Assembly (NCBI RefSeq): GCF_029624125.1
Contig: NZ_JARSBN010000008.1
Coordinates: 1 to 64,000 of the forward strand
Direction: 5' to 3'
Length of the DNA: 64,000 nucleotides
Origin: Winogradskyella marincola
GTDB lineage: Bacteria; Bacteroidota; Bacteroidia; Flavobacteriales; Flavobacteriaceae
The notes under the pieces were generated by a model. The model had not been told where the DNA came from. It saw nothing but the letters and a program-made list of their open reading frames with translations, and did not search any database. Below, one piece after another: positions 37,391-47,289 of this stretch; within the stretch, counting starts at the first letter, position 1, and the number at the start of each line of letters is the position of its first letter. Position numbers and translations under genes: made by a program.

Positions 37391-39058
37391 ATGAAAAATA
37401 TCTTCACTTTAATGATCTCATTATCCCTGTTTTATTCATGTGGAGCTCAAGAAAAAACACAGGTGAGTATTGTTGAAAATACAAATAAAGAAACCAGCTC
37501 AAAACCTAAATTAGTTGTAGGTATCGTTGTAGACCAAATGCGTTATGATTATTTAACACGCTTTGAGTCTAAATTTGGTGATGGCGGTTTTATGCGTATG
37601 ATTAATGAAGGTTTTAACTGTAAAAACAACCACTTTAATTATGTGCCAACCTATACAGGACCTGGACACACTTCAGTTTATACAGGTACTACGCCAAAAT
37701 ATCATGGTATTATTTCTAACAATTGGTACGATAAAGATATTAAAGAATCTGTTTACTGTGCGCAAGATGATTCTGTGGCTTCTGTAGGAACCGAGCATTC
37801 TGCAGGAAAAATGTCTCCACACAGAATGTTAACCACAAGTGTTGCAGATGAGAATAGACTATTTACGCAAATGCGTGGAAAAACTATAGGTATCGCTATA
37901 AAAGATAGAGGTGCTATTTTGCCTGCAGGTCATACAGCAAATGCAGCATATTGGTTTCATGGAAAGAATGAAGGCGTATGGATTACAAGTACATTTTATA
38001 GAAATGATTTACCTCAATGGGTAAAAGATTTTAATGACTCTGATGCTGTTGAATCTTACCTTAAAGTTTGGGATACCTACCAGCCAATAGAGACTTATAT
38101 TGAAAGTGGTAGTGATCTTAATAATTACGAAAAAGGATTTAGAGGTAAAGAAACAGCAACATTTCCATACGATTTGGCAGCTCTAAAAGATACGAATGGA
38201 GGTTACGATGTGTTAAAAGCTACGGCTTATGGTAATAGTCTTACGGTAGATTTTGCAATAGCAGCGCTAAAAGGCGAAGCTTTAGGACAAGATAATGATA
38301 CAGATGTATTAACGGTAAGTTTTTCTTCAACAGATTATGTAGGTCATAATTTTGGTGTAAATTCTAAAGAAGTAGAAGATACATACATTCGATTAGATAA
38401 GGATTTAGAAAGATTCTTTAATTATTTAGACGAGAATGTTGGCGAAGGCGAATACACAGTGTTTCTTACGGCAGATCATGGAGCAGTAGATGTGCCTGCG
38501 TATTTACAGTCCGTAAAAATTCCAGCAGGTTATTTAGACTACAATTCTAGAAAAGAAAAGTTCAATAAGTTTTTAACCGATACTTATGGTACAACAGAGA
38601 TTGTAGAAAACATAAGTAATAACCAAGTGTTTTTGAATAAGGCAAAGCTTAAAGAGTTAAACTTAAATCTTCATGATGTAGAACAAGCCTTGGTAGATGA
38701 GCAAATCAGTTATTCAAACATCGCAAAGGTGTATACAGCAACAGCTATGAATAGCACAGATTTTACAACAGGAATTGAAGCGTTGTTGCAAAACGGATTT
38801 AACCAAAAGCGTTCAGGAGATGTTATTATTGTAGATGATATAGCGCACATCGCTTACAGCAAAACAGGCTCTACACACGGTAGCGGACTTAATTACGATA
38901 CACACGTACCATTATTGTTTTTCGGGAAAGGAATTAAGCATGGCGAAACGGTAGATAAAACGGTTATACCAGATATAGCACCAACAATTTCTGCACTTTT
39001 AGGGATTAGTTTTCCTAATGGAGCTACAGGTCAACCTTTAGGTTTTGTAATAGATTAA
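37391..39058 (+). CDS. pafA: PafA-type alkaline phosphatase (lipoprotein)
   Basis: About 555 residues from ATG 37391; an in-frame ATG at 37376 would add five residues before the signal. Signal peptide with lipobox LFYSC. Alkaline-phosphatase superfamily: first metal Asp in VVGIVVDQMRYDY, nucleophile Thr in GPGHTSVYTG, SSTDYVGHNFG, TADHGAVDVP and the final STHGSGLNYDTHVPL. PafA enzymes have broad monoesterase activity in the periplasm and are common in Flavobacteria for phosphate acquisition. No Pho box could be recognised. Confidence 0.92.
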   Translation: MKNIFTLMISLSLFYSCGAQEKTQVSIVENTNKETSSKPKLVVGIVVDQMRYDYLTRFESKFGDGGFMRMINEGFNCKNNHFNYVPTYTGPGHTSVYTGTTPKYHGIISNNWYDKDIKESVYCAQDDSVASVGTEHSAGKMSPHRMLTTSVADENRLFTQMRGKTIGIAIKDRGAILPAGHTANAAYWFHGKNEGVWITSTFYRNDLPQWVKDFNDSDAVESYLKVWDTYQPIETYIESGSDLNNYEKGFRGKETATFPYDLAALKDTNGGYDVLKATAYGNSLTVDFAIAALKGEALGQDNDTDVLTVSFSSTDYVGHNFGVNSKEVEDTYIRLDKDLERFFNYLDENVGEGEYTVFLTADHGAVDVPAYLQSVKIPAGYLDYNSRKEKFNKFLTDTYGTTEIVENISNNQVFLNKAKLKELNLNLHDVEQALVDEQISYSNIAKVYTATAMNSTDFTTGIEALLQNGFNQKRSGDVIIVDDIAHIAYSKTGSTHGSGLNYDTHVPLLFFGKGIKHGETVDKTVIPDIAPTISALLGISFPNGATGQPLGFVID

Positions 39059-39066
39059 GCTTTATT

Positions 39067-39873
39067 TTGAACAAAAAACGAGTATATTCCATAATAGCTA
39101 TCATAATTTTGATAGCTATTTATGTTTTTGAGCATTACCTAAATTCAGAAGAAAAATCGGCTATTGTAGAAGAAGGTAAACAACCAAAAACAGAAACCAA
39201 CGAATACTTTTTACCGACTAGTACTACAGGACAAATTGTACATCATCAAAACTATTCATTATCGTATAGTGAGCCATACGAACAAGCAGAGTGGGTAGCA
39301 TATGAACTTAAGTCCTCACATCTGAGTTCTACAAATCACAAACGACCATATTTTGAAATTGATAATGCTGTAAAAAGTGGAGCAGCGCATTGGAGAAATT
39401 ATAAGCAATCGGGTTACGATCGAGGACACCTTTGTCCGGCAGGAGATCGTAGGTTTAGTAAAGCTGCACACGATGAAACTTTTTTAACCAGTAATATTAG
39501 TCCGCAAGAACATCAATTTAATGCTGGTGTATGGAACAGATTAGAACAGAAAGTAAGGTATTGGGCTAAAAAATATGATGGTGTTTTTGTGGTTACAGGA
39601 GGAATTTTAAAAGACGGTCTAAAAACAATAGGTGAAGAGCGTGTTGCTGTGCCAAATCAGTTTTATAAAATTGTTTTAGATTATACCAACGGAAAACCAA
39701 AAGTATTAGCTTTTCTGATGAATCATAATGACTCAGATATGCCATTATATAAGTTTGTGGTATCAGTAGATGAGGTTGAAAAATTAACAGGAATAGATTT
39801 CTTCCCAGAACTAGATGATGCTATTGAAAACAAAATAGAAGCATCAAGCAGTTATAAAAATTGGAGTTTTTAA
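39067..39873 (+). CDS. DNA/RNA non-specific endonuclease (beta-beta-alpha metal type)
   Basis: 268 residues from a TTG start at 39067, 8 nt after pafA; no ATG is available before the membrane/signal segment (VYSIIAIIILIAIYVF). Active-site motif DRGHLCPAGDR at 118-128 (general base His121) with the metal Asn in SNISPQEHQFNAGVWNRLE, as in Serratia-type nucleases. Likely secreted or membrane-anchored and able to digest external nucleic acid, which fits beside a phosphatase in phosphate scavenging (inference). Confidence 0.92.
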   Translation: MNKKRVYSIIAIIILIAIYVFEHYLNSEEKSAIVEEGKQPKTETNEYFLPTSTTGQIVHHQNYSLSYSEPYEQAEWVAYELKSSHLSSTNHKRPYFEIDNAVKSGAAHWRNYKQSGYDRGHLCPAGDRRFSKAAHDETFLTSNISPQEHQFNAGVWNRLEQKVRYWAKKYDGVFVVTGGILKDGLKTIGEERVAVPNQFYKIVLDYTNGKPKVLAFLMNHNDSDMPLYKFVVSVDEVEKLTGIDFFPELDDAIENKIEASSSYKNWSF

Positions 39874-39882
39874 TAAATTTTA

Positions 39883-39910
39883 TCATGCTGAACTTGTTTC
39901 GGAATCCTTA
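39883..39910 (+). repeat. Dispersed flavobacterial short repeat (single copy of a half element)
   Basis: The segment TCATGCTGAACTTGTTTC followed by GGAATCC matches the arm sequence seen at 57755-57781 (TCATTCTGAACTTGTTT). Intergenic, after the nuclease gene. Confidence 0.55.
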
Positions 39911-39913
39911 GAC

Positions 39914-40519
39914 TTATTTTAGTTTTTCATAAACTCTATAACTAAATTCGTTAATGGTGTTTTCAATCATTTTTTCTGCATTTGCGTTAATTCCGTCTTT
40001 TACAATAATACCAGAAATAGTATATGATTCTCGAGGATCTGTATTGTGTTCTTTTTTTACCGCAATTTCTTCTTCCAGGCGTTTTGATTTTATGGATCCA
40101 ACTATTTTGAATTTAAAGAAATCTTGCTCCGAATCATTTAAGTATTCCAATCCGTCGTTGGAGTAAACAGATTTTGATTCAGAATATTCTTGAAAAACCA
40201 AAGAGTCTACCGATAATATAATTTCGTCCTTTTCTGTTAAATAAATATTTCTTTTTTGGAGTTTTTTAACTAAAGTGCTTTTAATTCGATAATTTATATC
40301 TAGACTTAAAGAGTCATTTAAGTCAAAGAATATGGGTTCTTTAGATATTATCTTATTAATTATTGTGGGTTTATAATCGAGCTTTAATTCAAATTTATTA
40401 TCAAATTTTTTATTCTTCCATTTGAAATCATTTGAAGTATTTTGAATACTTACAGCATTACAACTTATTAATAGAAAAGTTAAAATTGAAAAAATTAAAA
40501 AAGTTAATTTTTCTTTCAT
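39914..40519 (-). CDS. Lipoprotein of unknown function
   Basis: 201 residues. Signal peptide with lipobox LLISC (Cys20). The rest mixes beta strands and helices (IILSVDSLVFQEYSES, FKIVGSIKSKRLEEE) with no motif I recognise; the C-terminus MIENTINEFSYRVYEKL is a helix. The pattern of a small outer-membrane-facing lipoprotein is all that can be said. Base composition is like its neighbours. Confidence 0.7.
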   Translation of the reverse strand: MKEKLTFLIFSILTFLLISCNAVSIQNTSNDFKWKNKKFDNKFELKLDYKPTIINKIISKEPIFFDLNDSLSLDINYRIKSTLVKKLQKRNIYLTEKDEIILSVDSLVFQEYSESKSVYSNDGLEYLNDSEQDFFKFKIVGSIKSKRLEEEIAVKKEHNTDPRESYTISGIIVKDGINANAEKMIENTINEFSYRVYEKLK

Positions 40520-40562
40520 AATAGAATTCGTGAGTTTTATTCAATTTTAAAAAAAAACTTAG

Positions 40563-41411
40563 TTAATGAAGCTTGGATTTTATCCCTTTCCAACGCAAGT
40601 CTCTAATAAACTTACCTTCATCTTTAGAAACCAGAAATTCAGTTTTTAAGGATTTAGCTTTAAAATAACCAGCCATATAATCTTTGAATAATCTAAAGCT
40701 GCCTTTCTTCGACGCTAATTTTACAGCAGAAATTAAAGTAATCCAAAAACCATAGCGCATTTTATACATCGCTTCTCCTTGCAGATATTTAGAAGCCTTG
40801 TTGTAAGATTGTCCTGTAGGTTTCAAATGTTTTACATGAAGTGATTCGTCTGTTAGAATGTTCCAATTATGAAATTTTGCTAATAACTCATCTACAGTAT
40901 CCCAACCCATAGAAGGTTTTAATTGCCCAATTTGATTAAAACAGGTTTTACGATAAGCTTTCAAGGCACCTCTAATATGATCTTTATTGGTAAGATTTTC
41001 AAGAATCCATTGGTTGTCTTTTTCGATGTAACAAAAACCAGAAGCCATACCAAGTTTAGGATTTTTACTATAATGATTAGCCAGCGTTTCTAAATAATTA
41101 TCCGGAAAAATAAGGTCTGCATCAAACTTACAAATCACATCATAGTTGTCATCTAAAGTTTCAAAACCCTTGTAAAAGGCATTTATGATTTTAGAACCAG
41201 GTAAATGCTGATCTGATGATTTTGAAATCACCTGAGAAATCCAAGGATGCATTTTTGAAAAACCATCAACTACAGCTTCTGTATTATCGGTAGAATTATC
41301 ATTTACCACAACCAACTTTTTAGGCAAAAGTGTTTGCTTTGCTAAGGACTCTAGTGTTTTGCTAATAAAAGCCTCTTCGTTATGAGCTGGTATGATGATG
41401 TAGAAATTCAA
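40563..41411 (-). CDS. Glycosyltransferase family 2 protein
   Basis: 282 residues. GT-A fold: IIPAHNEEAFISKTLESL at 6-23, VVNDNSTDNTEAVV, CKFDADLIFPDNYL (metal-binding Asp-x-Asp). No transmembrane segment, so cytosolic or peripheral. Sugar and acceptor unknown. Last gene of a three-gene group (KAS III-like, methyltransferase, GT2), all on the minus strand with gaps of about 30 nt. Confidence 0.9.
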   Translation of the reverse strand: MNFYIIIPAHNEEAFISKTLESLAKQTLLPKKLVVVNDNSTDNTEAVVDGFSKMHPWISQVISKSSDQHLPGSKIINAFYKGFETLDDNYDVICKFDADLIFPDNYLETLANHYSKNPKLGMASGFCYIEKDNQWILENLTNKDHIRGALKAYRKTCFNQIGQLKPSMGWDTVDELLAKFHNWNILTDESLHVKHLKPTGQSYNKASKYLQGEAMYKMRYGFWITLISAVKLASKKGSFRLFKDYMAGYFKAKSLKTEFLVSKDEGKFIRDLRWKGIKSKLH

Positions 41412-41444
41412 TATCTAAATTCTAAATTTCAAATCTAAAGAATT

Positions 41445-41972
41445 CTATCCGGAAATTCTTTCAGCGTAGATAATATAATACCGATTTGTAAAGTGTCTTA
41501 AAAGCGGTCTAATACCGATTTTTTTTACAGGATTGGTCCATTGTTGTCGGTCTATAATTTTCCAGCCTGTTTTTTCTAATAACCAGTCGAGTTGCCAATC
41601 TTCAAACTCATGGTAATGTCTGTCCCATTTATCAGTCTTACTTCTGTACGCTGAAGCAAACCATAATCTTAGAGGAACGCTAATGACAAGTTTTTCGGTC
41701 TTAATAGATTTCAAAACCTCGTATGGAGAGAGTAAGTGTTCAAAAATTTCGAACGCAGTAACAACTTTAGCAGAAGAATTTTCTATTGTAGAACGGTCTT
41801 CGTCAAGGTCTTCGCCTTTGGTGTTTTCAACAGTATAACCTTCAGAAACCATAACTTCTGAAAATGGATTTTTAACACCTAAATCTAAAATTGTTTCAGA
41901 AGTAGAAATGTGTTTTTGTAAAAACTGAAGAGTGAGTTTAAATCGCTTGTTAGGATATGTTTTTTCGTACAT
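41445..41972 (-). CDS. Class I SAM-dependent methyltransferase
   Basis: 175 residues, short for the class. Motif I TILDLGVKNPFSEV (about 32-45); TAFEIFEHLLSPYEVL corresponds to motif IV. The acidic loop is altered relative to the usual D-x-G-x-G-x-G. C-terminus LLRHFTNRYYIIYAERI. Substrate unknown. Sits between the KAS III-like and GT2 genes. Confidence 0.8.
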   Translation of the reverse strand: MYEKTYPNKRFKLTLQFLQKHISTSETILDLGVKNPFSEVMVSEGYTVENTKGEDLDEDRSTIENSSAKVVTAFEIFEHLLSPYEVLKSIKTEKLVISVPLRLWFASAYRSKTDKWDRHYHEFEDWQLDWLLEKTGWKIIDRQQWTNPVKKIGIRPLLRHFTNRYYIIYAERISG

Positions 41973-42001
41973 TACATTTCCGCAACAGCGGTAAAGTTTT
42001 A

Positions 42002-43060
42002 TTAATATCTGTAAACAATAGCGTTGATATGCATACCAGCGCCAACACTTGCAAATATAATAACATCTCCTTTATTGATTTGGTGATCTTCGAGTTTATT
42101 GTTTCGTATTAAATCAAAAAGGGTAGGGACAGTTGCTACAGAACTATTTCCTAATTTATGAATGCTCATTGGCATAATACCTTCTGGAGCTTTTGCTTTA
42201 AAAAGTCTGTAAAAACGTTTTATGATGGCTTCGTCCATTTTTTCATTTGCCTGATGGATGAGTACTTTCTTTACTTCAGAAACGTCAACACCACTTTTTT
42301 CTAAGCAATCTTTCATAGCTTGAGCTACGTTGGTTAATGCAAATTCATAAATTTTACGACCATGCATTTTGATGTAGCGCGTATCTGGGCAAAGATTTTT
42401 ATTGTTAGAATTTCCGAAGAATAAATAGTAAGCTTCATCGTAAGTAAATGAAGCCGATTCATGTGCTAAAATACCTTCTTCAGTATCTGTAGCTTCAACA
42501 ATACTAGCACCAGCACCATCTGAGTATATCATAGAATCTCTGTCGTGCTTATCGACTACTCGAGAAAGCGTTTCTGCACCAACAACAAGACAGCGTTTTG
42601 CCATGCCAGCCTTAATGTATGCTTGCGCTTGTATAACTCCTTCTACCCAACCAGGACAACCAAATAAAATATCGTAAGCAACGCACTTAGGGTTCTTGAT
42701 GCGAAGTCTGTGTTTAATACGTGAAGCTAGACATGGTAAAATATCACTCTGAATAGTGTTAGCTTTTACGTCACCAAAATTATGAGCACAGATGATATAA
42801 TCTATAGTTTCTGGATCTATGTTGGCATCATCAATAGCTTTTTGGGCAGCAAGAAAACCAATGTCTGAAGCGACTAATTGATCGTCTGCATAACGACGTT
42901 CAACAATGCCAGTAATGGCTTTGAATTTTTCTACGATAACTTCGTTTGGATGATTAATTTTTGATCCGTCAGTATTTAAAAATTCATGTTGATGAAAATC
43001 TTCATTTTTTTCAATCCCTTTAGGAATGTAGCTTCCTGTACCTGTGATCTTAATTCCCAT
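42002..43060 (-). CDS. 3-oxoacyl-ACP synthase III-like (FabH-like) condensing enzyme
   Basis: 352 residues, thiolase fold. Probable catalytic triad: Cys135 in ILFGCPGWVEG, His in VLIHQANEKMDE and Asn in HKLGNSSVATVP. The Cys context (GCPGW) differs from housekeeping FabH (ACAGF), so this is likely a specialised condensing enzyme that starts or elongates an unusual acyl chain. Begins a group with a methyltransferase and a GT2, which hints at a modified lipid or pigment (inference). Confidence 0.88.
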   Translation of the reverse strand: MGIKITGTGSYIPKGIEKNEDFHQHEFLNTDGSKINHPNEVIVEKFKAITGIVERRYADDQLVASDIGFLAAQKAIDDANIDPETIDYIICAHNFGDVKANTIQSDILPCLASRIKHRLRIKNPKCVAYDILFGCPGWVEGVIQAQAYIKAGMAKRCLVVGAETLSRVVDKHDRDSMIYSDGAGASIVEATDTEEGILAHESASFTYDEAYYLFFGNSNNKNLCPDTRYIKMHGRKIYEFALTNVAQAMKDCLEKSGVDVSEVKKVLIHQANEKMDEAIIKRFYRLFKAKAPEGIMPMSIHKLGNSSVATVPTLFDLIRNNKLEDHQINKGDVIIFASVGAGMHINAIVYRY

Positions 43061-43183
43061 GCCTCAAAATTTGCTATTAATTTACTAAGCTAATTAAACT
43101 CTTATACATGAAGATGGATAAACCTTGTAAAAGTGATATTTTTTTTAAATTCTTAATTATTCTGAATTCTATTGTAAATACCA

Positions 43184-43214
43184 TAAAAAAAGTGCTTAAT
43201 TTGAGCACTTTTTC
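43184..43214 (-). terminator. Terminator of gcvP
   Basis: AAAAGTGCT / AGCACTTTT hairpin with T-run on the minus strand, about 25 nt after the gcvP stop. The rest of the 176-bp gap to the KAS III-like gene shows nothing I could assign. Confidence 0.8.
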
Positions 43215-43236
43215 TATTTGTGTTAATATTTTAATC

Positions 43237-46086
43237 TTAAGCCTCGATATAATCTTCGATTGGCGCACAGCTACAGATTAAATTTCTGTCTCCGTAAGCA
43301 TCATCTACACGTCGTACACTTGGCCAAAACTTATTATCTCTAATATAGTCTAGTGGGAAAGCTGCAGCTTCGCGACTATAAGGTAATAACCATTCATCTG
43401 AAGTTAGCATTTCTAGTGTGTGAGGTGCATTTTTTAGCACGTTATTAGGTTCTTCTTTTGATGCGTTATCAATCTCTTTTTTAATAGAAATCATAGCATC
43501 ACAAAAACGATCCATTTCAGCTTTACTTTCACTTTCAGTAGGTTCTATCATCATGGTGCCTGCCACAGGGAATGATACTGTTGGTGCATGAAAACCATAA
43601 TCCATTAAACGCTTTGCAATATCAGTAACTTCGATGCCGTTAGCTTTAAAATCACGACAATCTATTATCATTTCGTGTGCAGCTCTTCCGTTTTCACCTG
43701 TATATAGTGTTGGGTAGTAACCTTCTAAACGTTCTTTAATATAGTTGGCATTAAGAATTGCAGTTTCGGTAGCTTGTTTTAATCCTTTTGCACCTAACAT
43801 TGAGATGTAACCATAAGAAATAAGACATACTAATGCAGAACCAAAAGGAGCTGCTGAAATTGCCGAAATAGATTGGTGACCACCTGTTTTTATAATTGGG
43901 TTGCCAGGTAAGAAAGGTACCAGTTGTTCTGCAACACAAATTGGACCAACACCAGGACCACCACCTCCGTGAGGAATTGCAAAGGTCTTGTGTAAGTTAA
44001 GGTGACATACATCTGCTCCAATATTTCCAGGATTGGTTAACCCAACTTGAGCATTCATGTTAGCTCCATCCATGTACACTTGTCCACCATTATCGTGGAT
44101 GATCTGTGTAATCTCTTTTATAGCAGATTCGTAAACACCATGCGTAGAAGGGTAAGTTACCATTAATGCAGAAAGATTATCCTTGTGTAATTCTGCTTTT
44201 TCTCTTAAATCATCTATATCAATATTTCCGTCTTCTGATGCTTTTGTTACAACAACTTTCATACCTGCCATAACCGCACTTGCAGGATTTGTTCCGTGTG
44301 CAGACGATGGAATTAAACAGATGTTTCTATGATGATCTCCACGAGATTCATGATAGGCTTTAATTACCATAAGACCAGCAAATTCTCCTTGCGCTCCAGA
44401 GTTTGGTTGTAAAGATGTTGCGGCAAAGCCAGTAATTTCTGTAAGCTGATTTTCTAATGTATTTAGCATTAATTGGTAACCAGCAGCTTGCTCTTTTGGT
44501 GCAAATGGATGCATATTGCCCCAACTTGGCCAACTAAGTGGTAACATTTCTGAAGCAGCGTTAAGTTTCATAGTACAAGAACCTAAAGAAATCATCGAGT
44601 GATTTAATGCCAAATCTTTACGCTCTAATTTTTTGATGTAGCGCATTAATTCTGTTTCAGAATGGTAAGCGTTAAAAACATCAAAAGTTAAAAATTCTGT
44701 TTGACGCTTTAAGTGATCTGGAATTGTATTAGCTTCAGAAATTGATGTAATCTCATCTGTAGTCGTTTCTGTTACAGCTTCAAAAATTGAAATAATTTCA
44801 TTTAAGTCTGAAACAGTAGTAGTTTCATTTATAGCTATAGTAACAGTATTGTTGTCTGGATAATAGAAGTTAACTTCTTTTTTTACGGCTTCGTATTTTA
44901 CTTTAACAGGATCTGCTTTTATTTGGATAGTGTCAAAATAATGTGAGTTAACTTGCTCTAAACCTAATTTTTCTAAAGCAGTAGCTAAAGTTGCTGTGGT
45001 ATTCTGAACTTTATTAGCAATAAATTCTAAACCTTTTGGGCCGTGATATACAGCATACATTCCTGCCATAACAGCTAATAATACCTGTGCTGTACAAATG
45101 TTAGAAGTTGCTTTGTCTCTTTTAATGTGTTGCTCTCTGGTTTGTAAAGCCATACGTAAGGCTCTATTGCCATTAGAGTCTTTTGTAACACCAATAATAC
45201 GACCAGGAACGTCTCTTTTATAGGCTTCCTTTGTAGCAAAATATGCAGCGTGAGGACCACCATAACCCATTGGAATACCAAATCGTTGTGTTGTACCAAC
45301 AACCACATCAGCACCAAATTTACCAGGTGCTTCAAGTTTTACTAAGCTTAAAATATCTGCAGCTACAGCTACTTTGATGTTTTGAGCATTGGCTTTTTCT
45401 ATAAAAGATTTTATGTCTGTAATTTGTCCGTTTTTACCAGGATATTGTAAAAGCGCTCCAAAATAATCTTCAGATAGGTTGTATTCCGCTTCATTACCAA
45501 TTTCTAATTCAATACCAATCGGTGTTGCTCTGGTTTCTAAAAGCGCAATAGTTTGTGGTAATACTAAGTCTGAAACAAAGAATTTGTTGACACCTGCTTT
45601 TTTCTGAGCACGATCTCTAACCGCAAACAATAAACTCATAGCTTCTGCAGCAGCAGTACTTTCGTCTAAAAGTGATGCATTTGCAATTTCCATACCTGTT
45701 AAATCAATAACCATAGTTTGGAAATTTAATAACGCTTCTAAACGACCTTGTGCGATTTCTGCTTGGTAAGGTGTGTAAGCTGTGTACCAGCCTGGATTTT
45801 CTAAAATATTTCGCTGAATAACAGCTGGTAGATTAGAAGGGTGATATCCTAAACCAATGTAAGATTTGAATACTTTATTGAGCTGAGATAATTTATTTAT
45901 ATGTTGTAAATATTCTTGTTCGCTCATTGCAGGCTCTAGATCTAAGTCTTTTTTTAGTCTAATACCTGCTGGTATAGTTTCTGAAACTAATTGCTCTATG
46001 CTAGAAGCACCAATGGTGTCTAACATTGCGTTTTTTTGTTCTTGGTTTGGGCCAATGTGTCTAAGTGCAAAAGAGGTTGTATCCAT
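43237..46086 (-). CDS. gcvP: Glycine dehydrogenase (decarboxylating), P protein
   Basis: 949 residues, the fused single-chain P protein. PLP-dependent decarboxylation of glycine in the glycine cleavage system, transferring aminomethyl to GcvH. N-terminal half: [45 protein letters not shown]-terminal half: [27 protein letters not shown] and the PLP lysine in [16 protein letters not shown]. gcvH and gcvT are not nearby, as is common. Own promoter and terminator. Confidence 0.97.
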   Translation of the reverse strand: MDTTSFALRHIGPNQEQKNAMLDTIGASSIEQLVSETIPAGIRLKKDLDLEPAMSEQEYLQHINKLSQLNKVFKSYIGLGYHPSNLPAVIQRNILENPGWYTAYTPYQAEIAQGRLEALLNFQTMVIDLTGMEIANASLLDESTAAAEAMSLLFAVRDRAQKKAGVNKFFVSDLVLPQTIALLETRATPIGIELEIGNEAEYNLSEDYFGALLQYPGKNGQITDIKSFIEKANAQNIKVAVAADILSLVKLEAPGKFGADVVVGTTQRFGIPMGYGGPHAAYFATKEAYKRDVPGRIIGVTKDSNGNRALRMALQTREQHIKRDKATSNICTAQVLLAVMAGMYAVYHGPKGLEFIANKVQNTTATLATALEKLGLEQVNSHYFDTIQIKADPVKVKYEAVKKEVNFYYPDNNTVTIAINETTTVSDLNEIISIFEAVTETTTDEITSISEANTIPDHLKRQTEFLTFDVFNAYHSETELMRYIKKLERKDLALNHSMISLGSCTMKLNAASEMLPLSWPSWGNMHPFAPKEQAAGYQLMLNTLENQLTEITGFAATSLQPNSGAQGEFAGLMVIKAYHESRGDHHRNICLIPSSAHGTNPASAVMAGMKVVVTKASEDGNIDIDDLREKAELHKDNLSALMVTYPSTHGVYESAIKEITQIIHDNGGQVYMDGANMNAQVGLTNPGNIGADVCHLNLHKTFAIPHGGGGPGVGPICVAEQLVPFLPGNPIIKTGGHQSISAISAAPFGSALVCLISYGYISMLGAKGLKQATETAILNANYIKERLEGYYPTLYTGENGRAAHEMIIDCRDFKANGIEVTDIAKRLMDYGFHAPTVSFPVAGTMMIEPTESESKAEMDRFCDAMISIKKEIDNASKEEPNNVLKNAPHTLEMLTSDEWLLPYSREAAAFPLDYIRDNKFWPSVRRVDDAYGDRNLICSCAPIEDYIEA

Positions 46087-46114
46087 TCTTAATTCTGCTG
46101 TTTTTTTTGATATG

Positions 46115-46122
46115 CAAAAATA
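46115..46122 (-). promoter_or_regulatory. -7 element TATTTTTG of gcvP
   Basis: Perfect TAnnTTTG on the minus strand, leader about 29 nt. It shares the divergent gap with the next gene's promoter. I saw no glycine riboswitch here: the gap is only 122 bp. Confidence 0.55.
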
Positions 46123-46196
46123 CAGAAAACCACTATTTTATTGAGTAATGAGAACTAAAGTTTTTAACCGAAAACAAGGGTTATTAACACAATGAT

Positions 46197-46204
46197 TATT
46201 TTTG
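46197..46204 (+). promoter_or_regulatory. -7 element TATTTTTG directly before the UbiA-like gene
   Basis: Perfect TAnnTTTG with its final G 5 nt from the ATG at 46209, so transcription would begin at or beside the start codon. Confidence 0.5.
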
Positions 46205-46208
46205 TCTA

Positions 46209-47042
46209 ATGCATATTTTAAAGCAAATATTAAATTTTTACATCAACAGTAGTATTCATGTGGCTTTGGCTGTGGTTGCAATGACTTGGGTAACGCTTGT
46301 GCAGTTTGAAATGGAATATAATACAACTATGCTGGCCTTTGTGTTTTTTGCTACCATTACAGGCTATAATTTTGTAAAGTATTTTGGTGTAGCTAAATTT
46401 CACCATAGAAGCTTAACAGTGTGGCTAAAAGCCATTCAGATATTTTCTTTTTTTGCTTTTTTAGGAATGGGTTACTTTGCTTTACAACTCAATGTAAACT
46501 CTCTAATATGCCTTTCTGTATTTGGTTTTATAACATTTTTATATGCTATTCCTTTATTGCCGATGCGTTACTTTAGAGATGAAAAAAAGAATTTAAGAGA
46601 AGTTAGTGGCTTAAAGGTTTACGTAATAGCATTGGTATGGATGTTTACAACTGTTTTTTTGCCATTAATTGATAATGGTTTTTATATAGACGCTAATGTT
46701 GTAGTGACAGCTGTACAGCGTTTTATTTTTGTGATAGTATTAATGCTGCCTTTTGAGATTAGAGATCTTGTTTTTGACAGTGTGAAATTAGCAACAATAC
46801 CACAGCGAATAGGTATTAAGAACACTAAAATTATAGGTGTGTTGTTGCTGTTAGTCTTTTTCTTTTTGGAATATTTTAAAGATGAAATAAAGAGTGTAGA
46901 TATTATTTCAAATGGTGTAATACTGTTTGTAACACTCGTTTTTGTGTTGTTTGCTCACAAAAAACAATCTAAATATTACAGTGCGTTTTGGGTAGAAGGT
47001 TTGCCTATTTTATGGCTTGCAGTTTTATTGATGCTTCTCTAG
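46209..47042 (+). CDS. UbiA-like polytopic membrane protein
   Basis: 277 residues with about eight hydrophobic helices. NLREVSGLKVYVIALVW and the polar loop PFEIRDLVFDSVKLATIPQRIG (Asp pair) resemble the second Asp-rich motif region of UbiA prenyltransferases. The first NDxxDxxxD motif is reduced to GYNFVKYFGVAKFH, so classical prenyltransferase activity is doubtful. Inner membrane, role unknown. Its 3' end overlaps the end of the convergent small zinc-finger-like gene by 18 nt. Confidence 0.75.
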   Translation: MHILKQILNFYINSSIHVALAVVAMTWVTLVQFEMEYNTTMLAFVFFATITGYNFVKYFGVAKFHHRSLTVWLKAIQIFSFFAFLGMGYFALQLNVNSLICLSVFGFITFLYAIPLLPMRYFRDEKKNLREVSGLKVYVIALVWMFTTVFLPLIDNGFYIDANVVVTAVQRFIFVIVLMLPFEIRDLVFDSVKLATIPQRIGIKNTKIIGVLLLLVFFFLEYFKDEIKSVDIISNGVILFVTLVFVLFAHKKQSKYYSAFWVEGLPILWLAVLLMLL

Positions 47043-47282
47043 TTCTTCTTCAAACTGTTTTTTTAGTTTGTTTCGTTCATCTTTTTTAAGACAATCAACT
47101 TCGGCATGCTCAATAACATCACTTAATTTGCTGTTCTTTTTAGAATAAGCTTTTGTGACACGACACCATGTAAGTCTTATGGTTAGTTTTATACGCTCCC
47201 AACCGGTAGCTTCTCCATATTGTGATTTGTCACAAATGTGTTTGGCCTCTTCGCAACTTATAAATAAAAAATTTTTTTTCAT
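47025..47282 (-). CDS. Tiny zinc-finger-like protein, putative anti-sigma partner
   Basis: 85 residues. SCEEAKHICDKSQYGEATGWERIKLTIRLTWCRVTK follows the pattern of short anti-sigma zinc-finger proteins (CxxA...SxxxxG...ER...L.L..CR.C), with Cys10, Cys17 and Cys40 visible. The usual final CxxC/HxxxC is incomplete, so zinc binding is uncertain. It directly follows the sigma-factor gene (7-nt gap) and is probably its partner. Databases may carry misleading names for such proteins. The C-terminal half is helical and charged. Confidence 0.7.
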   Translation of the reverse strand: MKKNFLFISCEEAKHICDKSQYGEATGWERIKLTIRLTWCRVTKAYSKKNSKLSDVIEHAEVDCLKKDERNKLKKQFEEELEKHQ

Positions 47283-47289
47283 TTTGATT

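Noticed and set aside
43077..43268. Small minus-strand frame (63 residues) at the end of gcvP
   Set aside because: It overlaps the 3' end of gcvP in another frame and runs over the gcvP terminator; composition is random.
46087..46208. Glycine riboswitch upstream of gcvP
   Set aside because: The gap is only 122 bp, contains two promoters and shows no recognisable aptamer core.
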